Shown: piece by piece, positions 53,864 through 62,017 of the stretch | Numbering within the stretch: position 1 is the first letter of the stretch | Layout: each line of letters opens with the position of its first letter | Assembly: GCF_023630705.1 (NCBI RefSeq) | Contig: NZ_JALQEM010000038.1 | Coordinates: forward strand, 62,001-126,000 | DNA from: Caballeronia sp. GAFFF1 | GTDB taxonomy: Bacteria; Pseudomonadota; Gammaproteobacteria; Burkholderiales; Burkholderiaceae | Length of the DNA: 64,000 nucleotides | Direction: 5' to 3' | Notes under the pieces: model-generated | The model's input: the letters and a program-made list of their open reading frames with translations, nothing else | Database searches by the model: none | What the model was told of the DNA's origin: nothing | Position numbers and translations under genes: made by a program

Positions 53864-54034
53864 ATGTCCGATCCGACCCAACCGCAAAGACCTACCCCCG
53901 AGCAAGCCGAAATCGCGAGCGGCACGCCGCCCGCGCGCACGCCGGAGACGTTGCCCGACAACACCGATCTTCAGCCGGACCAGAACCCGGTGCGCGGCAC
54001 GCCCGACATCTCGAAGCCCGGCGCGGACGGCTAA
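53864..54034 (+). CDS. Small disordered Pro/Thr/Asp-rich protein
   Basis: The 56-residue protein MSDPTQPQRPTPEQAEIAS... is very rich in Pro, Thr and acidic residues, with no hydrophobic core, signal or motif, so it is probably disordered in the cytosol. CAGGAGCC lies just before the ATG, a good ribosome site, which supports translation. A palindrome (GCAGGCGCCC/GGGCGCCTGC, 54066-54085) lies between it and the YihY gene. Function is unknown. Confidence 0.5.
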   Translation: MSDPTQPQRPTPEQAEIASGTPPARTPETLPDNTDLQPDQNPVRGTPDISKPGADG

Positions 54035-54065
54035 AGCTCGCGCGATGCGCACCGCAGCCCGGCAC

Positions 54066-54085
54066 GCAGGCGCCCGGGCGCCTGC
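54066..54085. terminator. Perfect 20-bp palindrome after the small ORF
   Basis: GCAGGCGCCCGGGCGCCTGC can form a strong stem but has no loop bases or T tract, so it is at best a weak terminator or a cruciform-prone site. Confidence 0.3.
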
Positions 54086-54179
54086 GCCCGTTATCAGCAC
54101 TCCCGCGATTTCGCACCCTCGTTCTGCTGGCTGGCATCCGCGATGCTAAAGGCAAGCAGCACTTCCCAGGAGAATAGCG

Positions 54180-55409
54180 ATGGACAAGACATCCGCGCGG
54201 GATTCCACATCCCTCATGAGCCGGGCGATCGCATGGCCCGTCCGCACTTTCAAACGCTTTAGCGCCGACCGCTCCGCGCCGATGGCCGCGAGCATCGCGT
54301 TCTATTCGGCCTTCTCGCTCGCCCCGACGCTCGTCATGGTGATTGCCGTAGCCGGACTCGTCTTTGGCGAGGAGGCCGCGCGCGGGCAGATCTTCCATCA
54401 GGTGAGCGGCATGCTCGGCAAGGACGCCGCCGCGAGCGTCCAGACCATCGTCGAGCACGCGCACCGCAGCGGCGGAGGCGGCATCGCCGCGGTCATCTCG
54501 TTCGTGCTGCTGGCCGTGGGCGCGTCCGCTACGTTTTCGTCGCTCAATACGGCGCTTTCCGTCGTATGGCCCGCTGAGGAAAAAGAGAAGTCGGGCGTCG
54601 CCACGCTCGTCAAGGTGCGGCTCATTTCCTTCGGCCTCGTGATGGGCGTCGCGTTCCTGTTGATCATCTCGCTCGTACTGGATACAGCGGTGCAGGCGGC
54701 CGGCAAATGGGTGTTCGGGGAATCGCCGCTCGTCATCGTCGGCGATATCGCGCAGTTCCTCCTCGGCCTTGTGATTCTGTCCTGTGCCTTCGCCGCGTTG
54801 ATGAAATATCTGCCCGACGGCCACGTCGCCTGGCGCGATGCCTTCGTGGGCGGCGCCATTGCCGCCGTGCTGTTTTCGGTAGGCAAGAAGCTCTTCGCGC
54901 TGTATCTGACGCACGCGGGCACGGCGAACGCATTCGGCGCGGCCGGATCGCTCGCCGTGCTCATGATGTGGCTGTACTTCGCCGCCGCCGTGTTGCTGCT
55001 CGGCGCGGAAGCAGCGGCCGCGCGGGCGGAAGCGCGTGAGGGCAAGCCGACGAAGGACTCGAGCGCAGCCGATCAGCCGGGCGCGCCCGCGATGCCCGCG
55101 CCGGGGACCGGCGCATCGAACCATGGGTCTCAGGATGCCATTCACGGCGCGCCGCACGCGCCGGTGCTCGCGAGCACGGCGCACGCGCAGCCGGTCGCAC
55201 CCGCGCCGCTGCCGCCTGTTCCGCCGTCGACGTCGGGCGCGACGCGCTCGTCGCCGTGGGCGAATGCCGTGGCAAAGGGCGTCGATACGGTGAAGGCTAA
55301 TCCGATCCGGCTCGCGATCGCGGCTGCGGGCGCGGGCGCGAGTCTCTTCGTGTTCACCAAAGGGTCGAGCCGGACGCAGGGGCGGCATCATCGGTCGGTG
55401 AAGGCGTAG
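54180..55409 (+). CDS. YihY/BrkB-family (UPF0761) inner-membrane protein
   Basis: The 409-residue protein has six expected membrane segments in its first 290 residues with the family blocks RSAPMAASIAFYSAFSLAPTL, VGASATFSSLNTALSVVW, AFAALMKYLPDGHVAWRDAFVGG and LAVLMMWLYFAAAVLLLGAE. A long Pro/Ala-rich cytosolic tail (about 295-409) is not part of the family and contains a further hydrophobic stretch (LAIAAAGAGASLFVF). The family was once thought to be RNase BN, which was later corrected; its real role is unknown. It lies between the two T6SS modules without overlap with either. Confidence 0.85.
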   Translation: MDKTSARDSTSLMSRAIAWPVRTFKRFSADRSAPMAASIAFYSAFSLAPTLVMVIAVAGLVFGEEAARGQIFHQVSGMLGKDAAASVQTIVEHAHRSGGGGIAAVISFVLLAVGASATFSSLNTALSVVWPAEEKEKSGVATLVKVRLISFGLVMGVAFLLIISLVLDTAVQAAGKWVFGESPLVIVGDIAQFLLGLVILSCAFAALMKYLPDGHVAWRDAFVGGAIAAVLFSVGKKLFALYLTHAGTANAFGAAGSLAVLMMWLYFAAAVLLLGAEAAAARAEAREGKPTKDSSAADQPGAPAMPAPGTGASNHGSQDAIHGAPHAPVLASTAHAQPVAPAPLPPVPPSTSGATRSSPWANAVAKGVDTVKANPIRLAIAAAGAGASLFVFTKGSSRTQGRHHRSVKA

Positions 55410-56124
55410 GCTGGAGGCAGCGGCCAAGGTCGTCTCGGACCGGCCTTGGCTAGCGCGAATCTGTGCAACGACCTTTTATCTGTCCGGCGGTCGCTTGGTG
55501 TTCGCTCCATGTAGCCGGCCGCATCGCCGTTTAGTCGGCCGCGCCGACCTGTTCACAATGGCGGGCCTAGCACTAGCGGGGCCGCTATCGCCTTCCACGC
55601 TTCGAACCGCGCCGGCACATCGTAGACATGCAGCCAGTCGCCGGGCGTGCCGGTGACGACACAGGAAGGTGACCCGAAACGGTAGCTCAAGCAACGGCGA
55701 CGGCGTTTGAGTGTTGAATCAAGAGTCAGTTCTCATTGCGCCCAGTCGCCGCCTGACCAACTGGCGAGAACTGCGCGCAGCGACAGGAACGCGGTCAGAT
55801 TCCACAGCGGCGCAGGTGCGTGGGAACGCCTCGCCCTAGCTAACGCATCGGCAATGACATGAAGTTGCGAGACAGCTTCTTCTGGTTGCGCGTGCTGCAA
55901 CAGTCGATAAAAGATCGTGCGTCAGCGAGCGATTTGGGAACGCCGATTTATTTAAGAGAATTCGCATATCAGTAGTAGGGTCGGACTGGTAATTTGGCGG
56001 CCGTTATTTATGGCGAGCTCGCAATGCCAGTTATCCGTCGGAAACTCGCGCTTCTTTCAGGCGTGCATAACAGCACGAAGCCGAATCGCATACCATCGCG
56101 CTCGCCTCTCGGAAGGTGAGTGGC
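55410..56124. other. Intergenic region with a decayed minus-strand gene
   Basis: About 715 bp separate the YihY gene from the second tssF. The only coding signal I can find is the broken minus-strand frame at 55553-55921. The remaining part (55922-56124) has a short A+T-rich stretch (about 55940-56015) that may hold the tssF2 promoter. Confidence 0.55.
55553..55921 (-). pseudogene. Decayed gene of unknown family with in-frame stop
   Basis: One minus-strand frame reads as protein of natural composition in two blocks separated by a single TGA (55733-55735). The first includes FYRLLQHAQPEEAVSQLHVI, RSHAPAPLWNLTAF and LRAVLASWSGGDWAQ. The second includes RRCLSYRFGSPSCVVTG, TPGDWLHVYDVPARFEAWKA and IAAPLVLGPPL then stop. 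Upstream of 55922 the frame is closed by another TGA, while the text SLADAR appears in a different frame, which suggests an earlier frameshift. A GGA-to-TGA change could explain the internal stop. I do not recognise the family. It lies antisense between two T6SS modules. Confidence 0.5.
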
Positions 56125-58038
56125 ATGGATCCGCGCCTTCTCGAGACGTACCTCCGCGAACTGCGCTTCATGGAAGCGTTGGGGGAAGAATTCGCCAGCG
56201 AGCATCCCAAAATCGCCGCGCGACTCGGCATGGTCGCGGGAAGTATTGCCGACCGTTACGTTAATCGCCTGCTCGAAACCTCCGCGTTCGTGAACGCGCG
56301 CATGCAGATGCGCTTCGACGACGAGTTTCCGCTGCTCACGCAGGCGCTGCTGTCGTCCGTCTATCCGAATTACTTGTCGCCCACGCCTTCCATTTCCGTC
56401 GCGCGACTGTACCCCGGCGGCAAGGCGGCAGGCTTCATGTCGGGGCACACGATCCCGCGCGGCGTGGAGCTTACTTCGCTGCGCTTGCCCGCTGGCGAGA
56501 AAACCGCTTGCATCTTCCGCACGACACAAGACGTCTCCCTTTATCCCATCGACTTGGTCGAGGGGAGGCTCACGCACGTTCCACCCGACATCCAGGGGCA
56601 GGACCGTTATGTGCCGCCGCATCGGCGGGTGCGTGGCGCATTGCGCCTGCGCCTGCGCACGCTCGAGGGCGTGCCTTTTTCGTCCTTGCAGGGACTGGAC
56701 CGATTGCAGATTCATCTTGCAGGCGATGAACGCGTCGCGTCCCACCTGCACGAGTTGATCCACACGGGGGCGGTCGCTTCAGTTGTCGGCGAGCCAGGGC
56801 GGTTTAGCGAAGCCGGCTATGCGCCACATGTGGTCTCCTCCAGCCCCGTCGTGCAGGACGGGCTCAGCGCCGGCGAGACGGTGCTACCGCTCGCCACGCC
56901 GAGCCTGCTCGGCCACAACCTCGTACACGAGTACTTCTCCTGTCCTAGCCGGTTCTATTTTTTCACGCTGACAGGATTGCAGGCGGGGCTTGCGCGCATC
57001 AAGGGCAGTGAGGCGGAGATCGTCGTGCTGCTGGACCGCGCCACCAACGCGCTGGCCGAACGCGTGAATGCGTCCATGTTCGCTCTGTTCTGCACGCCTG
57101 TCGTCAATTTCTTCAAGACGCGCACAGCGGCCGTGCGCACCGAAGATATCGGCCGCGTGCTCCATCTCACGCCGTTCGACAAGCCGACGTTCGATCACGA
57201 AGTGCATTCCGTCGAGCTGGCCATCGGACAGGTCAGCCAGGAGGAAGGGTCCGAGGAACTGCCGTTCTATCCGCTGCATGCCGCCTTGCTGCACGACGAG
57301 GAAGGTCTCGGACGCTACTTCACGGTGCGCCGTGAGCAGCGCTTGTCCAAAGCCAAGGGGCGCTCTTACGGCACGCGCGCGCCGTACGTCAGCACCGAAT
57401 CGTTCTTGTCGCTCGTGGGGCGAGATGGACTGCCGTACGCACCGGCCGAAGACGAAGAGCGGATCAATTATCTGTCGTTTGATGTGTGGCTCACCAACCG
57501 CGACCTGCCAGGTCTTCTCGACTGCAACGGCTTGAGCGATCTGAAGCTGCCCGGTTCGGCGCCGCTCGCGAGCGTCGGTCTGGTGCGCGCGCCGAGCCGC
57601 TCGCGGCCGCCATTGGGCATCGGTAGCAAAGCGTGGCAATTGCTCGCGCAACTCGCGATCGAACATGCCGTCTTTGATGACCGCTACGACGAGCCGAGTC
57701 CCGGCGAGGGCTTGCGGAGCTTGTTGCGCCTCTATCTGTCGGCCGATATGCCTGCGTTGCGGCGGCAAGTGGACAGCCTGTCGTCGGCGACGCTCGCGCC
57801 GGTCAATTGCGTCGTGCCTCATGCGACGCCTCCGATGGTGCGCGCCCTCGAATGCGCCGTGACCTTCGATGAAGACGGCTTCGATGGCACAAGTCCGTAC
57901 GCGTTGGGACTTGTCCTTGAACATTACCTGGCGCGGCACGCTTCGAGACACTCTTACACCAAGACGCTGCTGCTTTCAAAGCAGCGCGGACGCCTCGCCG
58001 AGTGGGCGCCTCGGCCAGGCACCCGCAGCACCGCGTGA
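56125..58038 (+). CDS. Type VI secretion baseplate subunit TssF (second, divergent copy)
   Basis: This 637-residue protein is a full-length TssF: MDPRLLETYLRELRFMEALG, DDEFPLLTQALLSSVYPNY, HEYFSCPSRFYFFTLTG and SFDVWLTNRDLPGLLD all align by eye with the first copy at 49351-51240, yet most of the intervening sequence differs. No frameshift or stop is seen. ATG 56125 is chosen by analogy with the first copy (56116 is three codons earlier). Instead of tssG, the chimeric vgrG follows after 79 bp, and the matching second tssG lies beyond PAAR at 62018. It probably makes a wedge with that TssG2. Confidence 0.92.
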   Translation: MDPRLLETYLRELRFMEALGEEFASEHPKIAARLGMVAGSIADRYVNRLLETSAFVNARMQMRFDDEFPLLTQALLSSVYPNYLSPTPSISVARLYPGGKAAGFMSGHTIPRGVELTSLRLPAGEKTACIFRTTQDVSLYPIDLVEGRLTHVPPDIQGQDRYVPPHRRVRGALRLRLRTLEGVPFSSLQGLDRLQIHLAGDERVASHLHELIHTGAVASVVGEPGRFSEAGYAPHVVSSSPVVQDGLSAGETVLPLATPSLLGHNLVHEYFSCPSRFYFFTLTGLQAGLARIKGSEAEIVVLLDRATNALAERVNASMFALFCTPVVNFFKTRTAAVRTEDIGRVLHLTPFDKPTFDHEVHSVELAIGQVSQEEGSEELPFYPLHAALLHDEEGLGRYFTVRREQRLSKAKGRSYGTRAPYVSTESFLSLVGRDGLPYAPAEDEERINYLSFDVWLTNRDLPGLLDCNGLSDLKLPGSAPLASVGLVRAPSRSRPPLGIGSKAWQLLAQLAIEHAVFDDRYDEPSPGEGLRSLLRLYLSADMPALRRQVDSLSSATLAPVNCVVPHATPPMVRALECAVTFDEDGFDGTSPYALGLVLEHYLARHASRHSYTKTLLLSKQRGRLAEWAPRPGTRSTA

Positions 58039-58117
58039 ATCCGCGGGCAAGCGCGCAAATCAAATCCCGCACGGCACGCGCCGTGACTCAATCAAAAGAA
58101 CCAGGGAGAAGTATCCG

Positions 58118-61100
58118 ATGTTCAATCCGCTGCAAAGCCGCACGCTGAGAATCGAGTGTGACGCGCTGCCCACCTGGGGCGGCGCGGAGATCCTCATCCC
58201 TCAGCGGGTGCGGGGCGTCGAGGCGCTCGGCGAGCTGTTTCAATATGAGGTGGACTTCGCGTCCGTCGACAGTCCGACGTTCCGCATATGGGATGCGCGC
58301 AAGCTCCTCAAGCCGGATGATTTGATTGGTAAAACGATCGGCATCCAGATTGAATTCGAGGGCAAGGGAACGTTCATTCCCGGGCTACCCGGCGATCTCG
58401 GCGCGGGCAACGTCGGGGCAGGCGTGCGCACAATCAACGGCATCATCACCGAAGTGCAGCAGACCGGCAGCGATGACCGGCGGGTCTACTACCGGTTCAC
58501 GGTAAGGCCGTGGCTGTGGCTTGCGACGCAAAATCGAGATAGCCGGGTGTTTCAGGATATGAGCGTCTTGGACGTAACCGAGAGTGTTCTAAAGAGCGGA
58601 AACTACAAGTTCCCGTGGAAGACGCGCCTCGCGGCCGTCGCGCTGAACAACAACGTCTTTCCAAAGCGGGACTTCATCCGACAGTTCTGGCAGAGCGACT
58701 ACGAATTTCTACAGCAACTCTGGACCGAGTGGGGCATTTACTACCACTTCGACGGCATGACGCTCGTGCTGTGCGATTCGCCCGGCTCGCACAAGAAGCA
58801 CGGCAACGCGTACGACACGGTCCTGTATCACGCGCCCGAAGACAAACGGATTGACGAAGAGCATATCCATAGCCTCAAGGTGCTGCGCCAGATCACGCCG
58901 GGCGACGTGACGGTCAACGACTACGACTATACGTTGTCGAACGGCTCCTTCGATCGCAACCAGCAACGTTACAGCGAGTCGTCGTTCGACAACATCGCGC
59001 AGTACCACTGGGGCGATTACACGCAGCCGCTCGCCGGCGCGATGGGACTGGACGGCCAGCCGAACGATCATCGCAATGAGGCCGATTATCTGGCGCGCGT
59101 GCGCGTGGAGGCGCTGCGCAGCGAAGGCTTCCGCCTTCATGCGACGGCGAACGCGCGCGGCATCATGACGGGCAGAAGGCTCAAGATCGAGGGGCATCCC
59201 GAGCAAAAGCTGAATGCCGACTATCTGGTGGTGTCGACATCGATCGACATCCGCAATCCCGATGAGCTCACGGCCACGCCCGGCAGCGATGCGCAGTACC
59301 ACTGCGTGACCGAGATGGTGCTGCAGCCGGCCACCATCTTCTTCAAGCTGGTGCCGACGCAAAAGCCACGTGCCCATCCGGAGACGGCGGTCGTCGTTGG
59401 ACCCGAGAAACAACCGCTGTGGCTGGACGGTTACGCGCGCGTGCGCGTGCAGTTCAAGTGGGACAGGCTCGGGCAGATGGCCGAACTGCGTCATCATTTC
59501 ATGTCGCAAGGTGAGCGGGAACGAAGGCTCAATGCTTCCACCGCGATTCTGAACGCGCAAGAACTCAAGGCGAGTGCGGCGCAGGACGACGTCATCGGAA
59601 TCAGCGACCAACTGAATCTAGAGAGTCACTGGCAGACAGACGGTGTTGGCCGGACGATATATGTCCAGTCTGCGCCGAAGCTGCGCGAGCCGACCAAATC
59701 CGAAATTCTCGACGCGGCAAAGAATTCATGGACCAGATACCTCGGTGACTACGATGAGAAGGCCCGTGCCGCATGGCACAAGCAATTCCTCATCGACTTT
59801 GACGACTATTCCAAGCGCACGCTGAACCCTCTAGCAGCAGCGCATTCCGCCTGGATGCAAAGCGAACACCTGGCTAATCATTTCAATGCGACGCATGACG
59901 AGACGTCGGCTGAACATGGGCTCGTCTATGCTCGCCAACTCGTAGCCTGCGTGCAAGACACGCAGATCTACCAACCTTGCCTGAATTTGCACTATAAGTG
60001 GGCGAAAGGGAGCTACAGCGAACCCAACAATTTATTGCTGCGCGGCCTGGTGTTGAACCTCAAGGCGCAGCGCGAGCTGATTACCAAGCAACTCAGCCCT
60101 GACGTGACTTGGACGACGGTGGGTTGGGACAACCTGTGCGGCTTCTTCAATGGTCTCGCAGACAATGCGCTGAAGCATAACAGCGAAGTCTTGCCGCAAC
60201 TCGTGCTCGCCTTTGGCGGAGCCATTACCAAGCTGCTGCGGACAGCGGTTGGTGATGCTCGTGTGCCTCATGGCCTGGTCGCCTTGGGAACGGTCACTCA
60301 ACGGCCGGTCGTTCCCGTCCAATTGACCGGCACGTTCAAGGCCATGCGGGCGTCGGTAATGCGCCAGTTGCTCAAGGCGCCCGGGGTCAAGAAAGTGAGC
60401 GAGAACGCGCTGCAACAGCAAGTCACCCTTGCTTTGCGCCGGCTGGCCATTCAAGGCCAGCCGATGAATAAGTCCGTGTCGGTCTCAATGCTGGTCATGA
60501 TCGATCAGGACACGCTCCATAGCATGCCGAAAGGACTGAGCAAGGCGAAGCAGGCTGAATGGGTCGCGAGTTCGCTACACACGGTTGAGGAAGTCGAGGC
60601 GTTAAATATCGCTGCGCGGCAGCAACTGATGGCGGACATTCCCGCAGTGGTGGGGGCCGCGAAGGCGGGGACGGCAATAGCGAAGGCCGTGCCAATCGTG
60701 GGCAATATTGTCGCGGCTTATGTGCAGATTGAGTCGATTAGGGCTACCGGGGAGGCGCTGGGGACTGCGGCAGGATTGGCGAAGCTAGAAGTTAATGCAC
60801 GGCTGATCGGTGGCGCGTCTCTGCTGATATCCGTTCCGGCATGGCACTTAGTGCCGACTTCAACAGACTTGATAGGCACGGGTATCTGCTACGCCGTTTG
60901 CTGTCCGCTGTGGGCTTATTTGATCTGGATGCTCCTGAAGGAGTCATATCGCTGGACGCATTTCCCCATCCGGTTCAACCATCGCAAGCGCATGGTTTTC
61001 GTGTTCTGTCTGGACGGTGTAATTCGTTCAGCCAAGTGGGACGATCTCTTCTTCACCATCAGTCGGTGCAAGAGATCCTTCACACCGGGGTCGGGGCCGC

Positions 61101-61564
61101 AGATATGGGACATCCGTGGCCACGCGCTCAAGGCGGACCGACAAACCGTGGAATGGACGTTCGCCCTGCCTTGCGATAGTGAAGATCCCCGCCAATTGAA
61201 AAACTGCTGGGAGTTCGTACGCCGCTACATGGAAGAAGGTCCGAAGGCGGTCTATGGCGACGTGTTCTGGTGTCATGACATCGCTACTCGCCGCGAAACG
61301 TATCGTGAGGGGCTCTTCGCACTGAATTTATACCTCAACGGGTTGCCGCGCCTCGTCAAATACATCTCCGCACCGGTGGTTTGGCTCATTTCGATCGGCC
61401 GGCTATTCGCGATGAGGACCAGCAAGATCCCGCAATGGCCCGCTGAGATCGAATCTCAGTGCAGGATCGATCCGTCTGATCCCTATCAGCGCACGGCTGC
61501 GCAGAATCCGGCCAAGTTTCCGACTGATCCCATCAGCGTCGTGCTCGATCAGATCAGTAAATGA
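58118..61564 (+). CDS. Chimeric VgrG spike: truncated VgrG fused to BTH_I2691-like effector body and DUF6708-like C-terminus
   Basis: One uninterrupted 1148-residue frame. Residues 1 to about 453 are VgrG: an N-terminal gp27-like part (LFQYEVDFAS; GIITEVQQTGSDDRRVYYRFTVRP; YEFLQQLWTEWGIYYHF) up to the start of the gp5 OB-fold (YARVRVQFKWDRLGQ, 439-453). There VgrG similarity stops, so the rest of the OB-fold and the beta-helix needle are missing. From about 454 to 940 the text (DDVIGISDQLN at 490; NNLLLRGLVLNLKAQ; GLVALGTVTQRPVVPV; MPKGLSKAKQAEW) resembles the C-terminal half of the T6SS effectors called BTH_I2691 family. A strong membrane helix (about 921-941) leads into a DUF6708-like part (about 945-1148: WTHFPIRFNHRKRMVFVF, CWEFVRRYMEEGP). 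AGGGAGAA precedes the ATG. A PAAR gene follows after 56 bp. Confidence 0.8.
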   Translation: MFNPLQSRTLRIECDALPTWGGAEILIPQRVRGVEALGELFQYEVDFASVDSPTFRIWDARKLLKPDDLIGKTIGIQIEFEGKGTFIPGLPGDLGAGNVGAGVRTINGIITEVQQTGSDDRRVYYRFTVRPWLWLATQNRDSRVFQDMSVLDVTESVLKSGNYKFPWKTRLAAVALNNNVFPKRDFIRQFWQSDYEFLQQLWTEWGIYYHFDGMTLVLCDSPGSHKKHGNAYDTVLYHAPEDKRIDEEHIHSLKVLRQITPGDVTVNDYDYTLSNGSFDRNQQRYSESSFDNIAQYHWGDYTQPLAGAMGLDGQPNDHRNEADYLARVRVEALRSEGFRLHATANARGIMTGRRLKIEGHPEQKLNADYLVVSTSIDIRNPDELTATPGSDAQYHCVTEMVLQPATIFFKLVPTQKPRAHPETAVVVGPEKQPLWLDGYARVRVQFKWDRLGQMAELRHHFMSQGERERRLNASTAILNAQELKASAAQDDVIGISDQLNLESHWQTDGVGRTIYVQSAPKLREPTKSEILDAAKNSWTRYLGDYDEKARAAWHKQFLIDFDDYSKRTLNPLAAAHSAWMQSEHLANHFNATHDETSAEHGLVYARQLVACVQDTQIYQPCLNLHYKWAKGSYSEPNNLLLRGLVLNLKAQRELITKQLSPDVTWTTVGWDNLCGFFNGLADNALKHNSEVLPQLVLAFGGAITKLLRTAVGDARVPHGLVALGTVTQRPVVPVQLTGTFKAMRASVMRQLLKAPGVKKVSENALQQQVTLALRRLAIQGQPMNKSVSVSMLVMIDQDTLHSMPKGLSKAKQAEWVASSLHTVEEVEALNIAARQQLMADIPAVVGAAKAGTAIAKAVPIVGNIVAAYVQIESIRATGEALGTAAGLAKLEVNARLIGGASLLISVPAWHLVPTSTDLIGTGICYAVCCPLWAYLIWMLLKESYRWTHFPIRFNHRKRMVFVFCLDGVIRSAKWDDLFFTISRCKRSFTPGSGPQIWDIRGHALKADRQTVEWTFALPCDSEDPRQLKNCWEFVRRYMEEGPKAVYGDVFWCHDIATRRETYREGLFALNLYLNGLPRLVKYISAPVVWLISIGRLFAMRTSKIPQWPAEIESQCRIDPSDPYQRTAAQNPAKFPTDPISVVLDQISK

Positions 61565-61620
61565 GCTGTCTCGGCATCGCGTTCAAATACCGCCTCCCAC
61601 GTTATCGCCGTCGGTGACTT

Positions 61621-61902
61621 ATGAGTCTTCGAATTATCCTTGTCGGCGATACCACCGACCACGCCGGAATAGTAATCACGGGTTCGTCGACCCACAGGAT
61701 CGGGGGACGCAGCGTCGCCCGTCTGCACGACCTCGTCGATTGTCCGCAGAAGTATCCGGACGGCCGTCCGCATGGAATCAACAAGATCATCGAAGCGCAT
61801 CCGACTTTCATGATCGGCGGTCAGCGTGTTGCCTTGCATGGACACCATACCGAATGCGGCTGTACGCTAATCGGGAGCGCTTCTGCTGACGTGGGCGACT
61901 GA
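61621..61902 (+). CDS. PAAR-domain spike-tip protein
   Basis: The 93-residue protein is a single PAAR domain: GDTTDHAGIVITGSS at the start, RSVARLHDLVDCPQK in the middle, MIGGQRVALHGHHTECGC near the end with the conserved His/Cys metal-binding residues. PAAR proteins cap the VgrG trimer and sharpen the spike. It follows the chimeric VgrG by 56 bp and precedes the second tssG by about 115 bp. Because the chimera lacks a beta-helix, on which a PAAR cone would normally sit, how the two fit together is unclear. Confidence 0.9.
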   Translation: MSLRIILVGDTTDHAGIVITGSSTHRIGGRSVARLHDLVDCPQKYPDGRPHGINKIIEAHPTFMIGGQRVALHGHHTECGCTLIGSASADVGD

Positions 61903-62017
61903 CGGTCTGAGTCGAGATGTTCAACCCGTTCGTCGCCTGTCGGTACGTAGCTGACTGAAGATCGTCTGCGCGCTGTTACAACTTGGCAATACCTGCCTTC
62001 AACAAGTGAGAGAGTTA

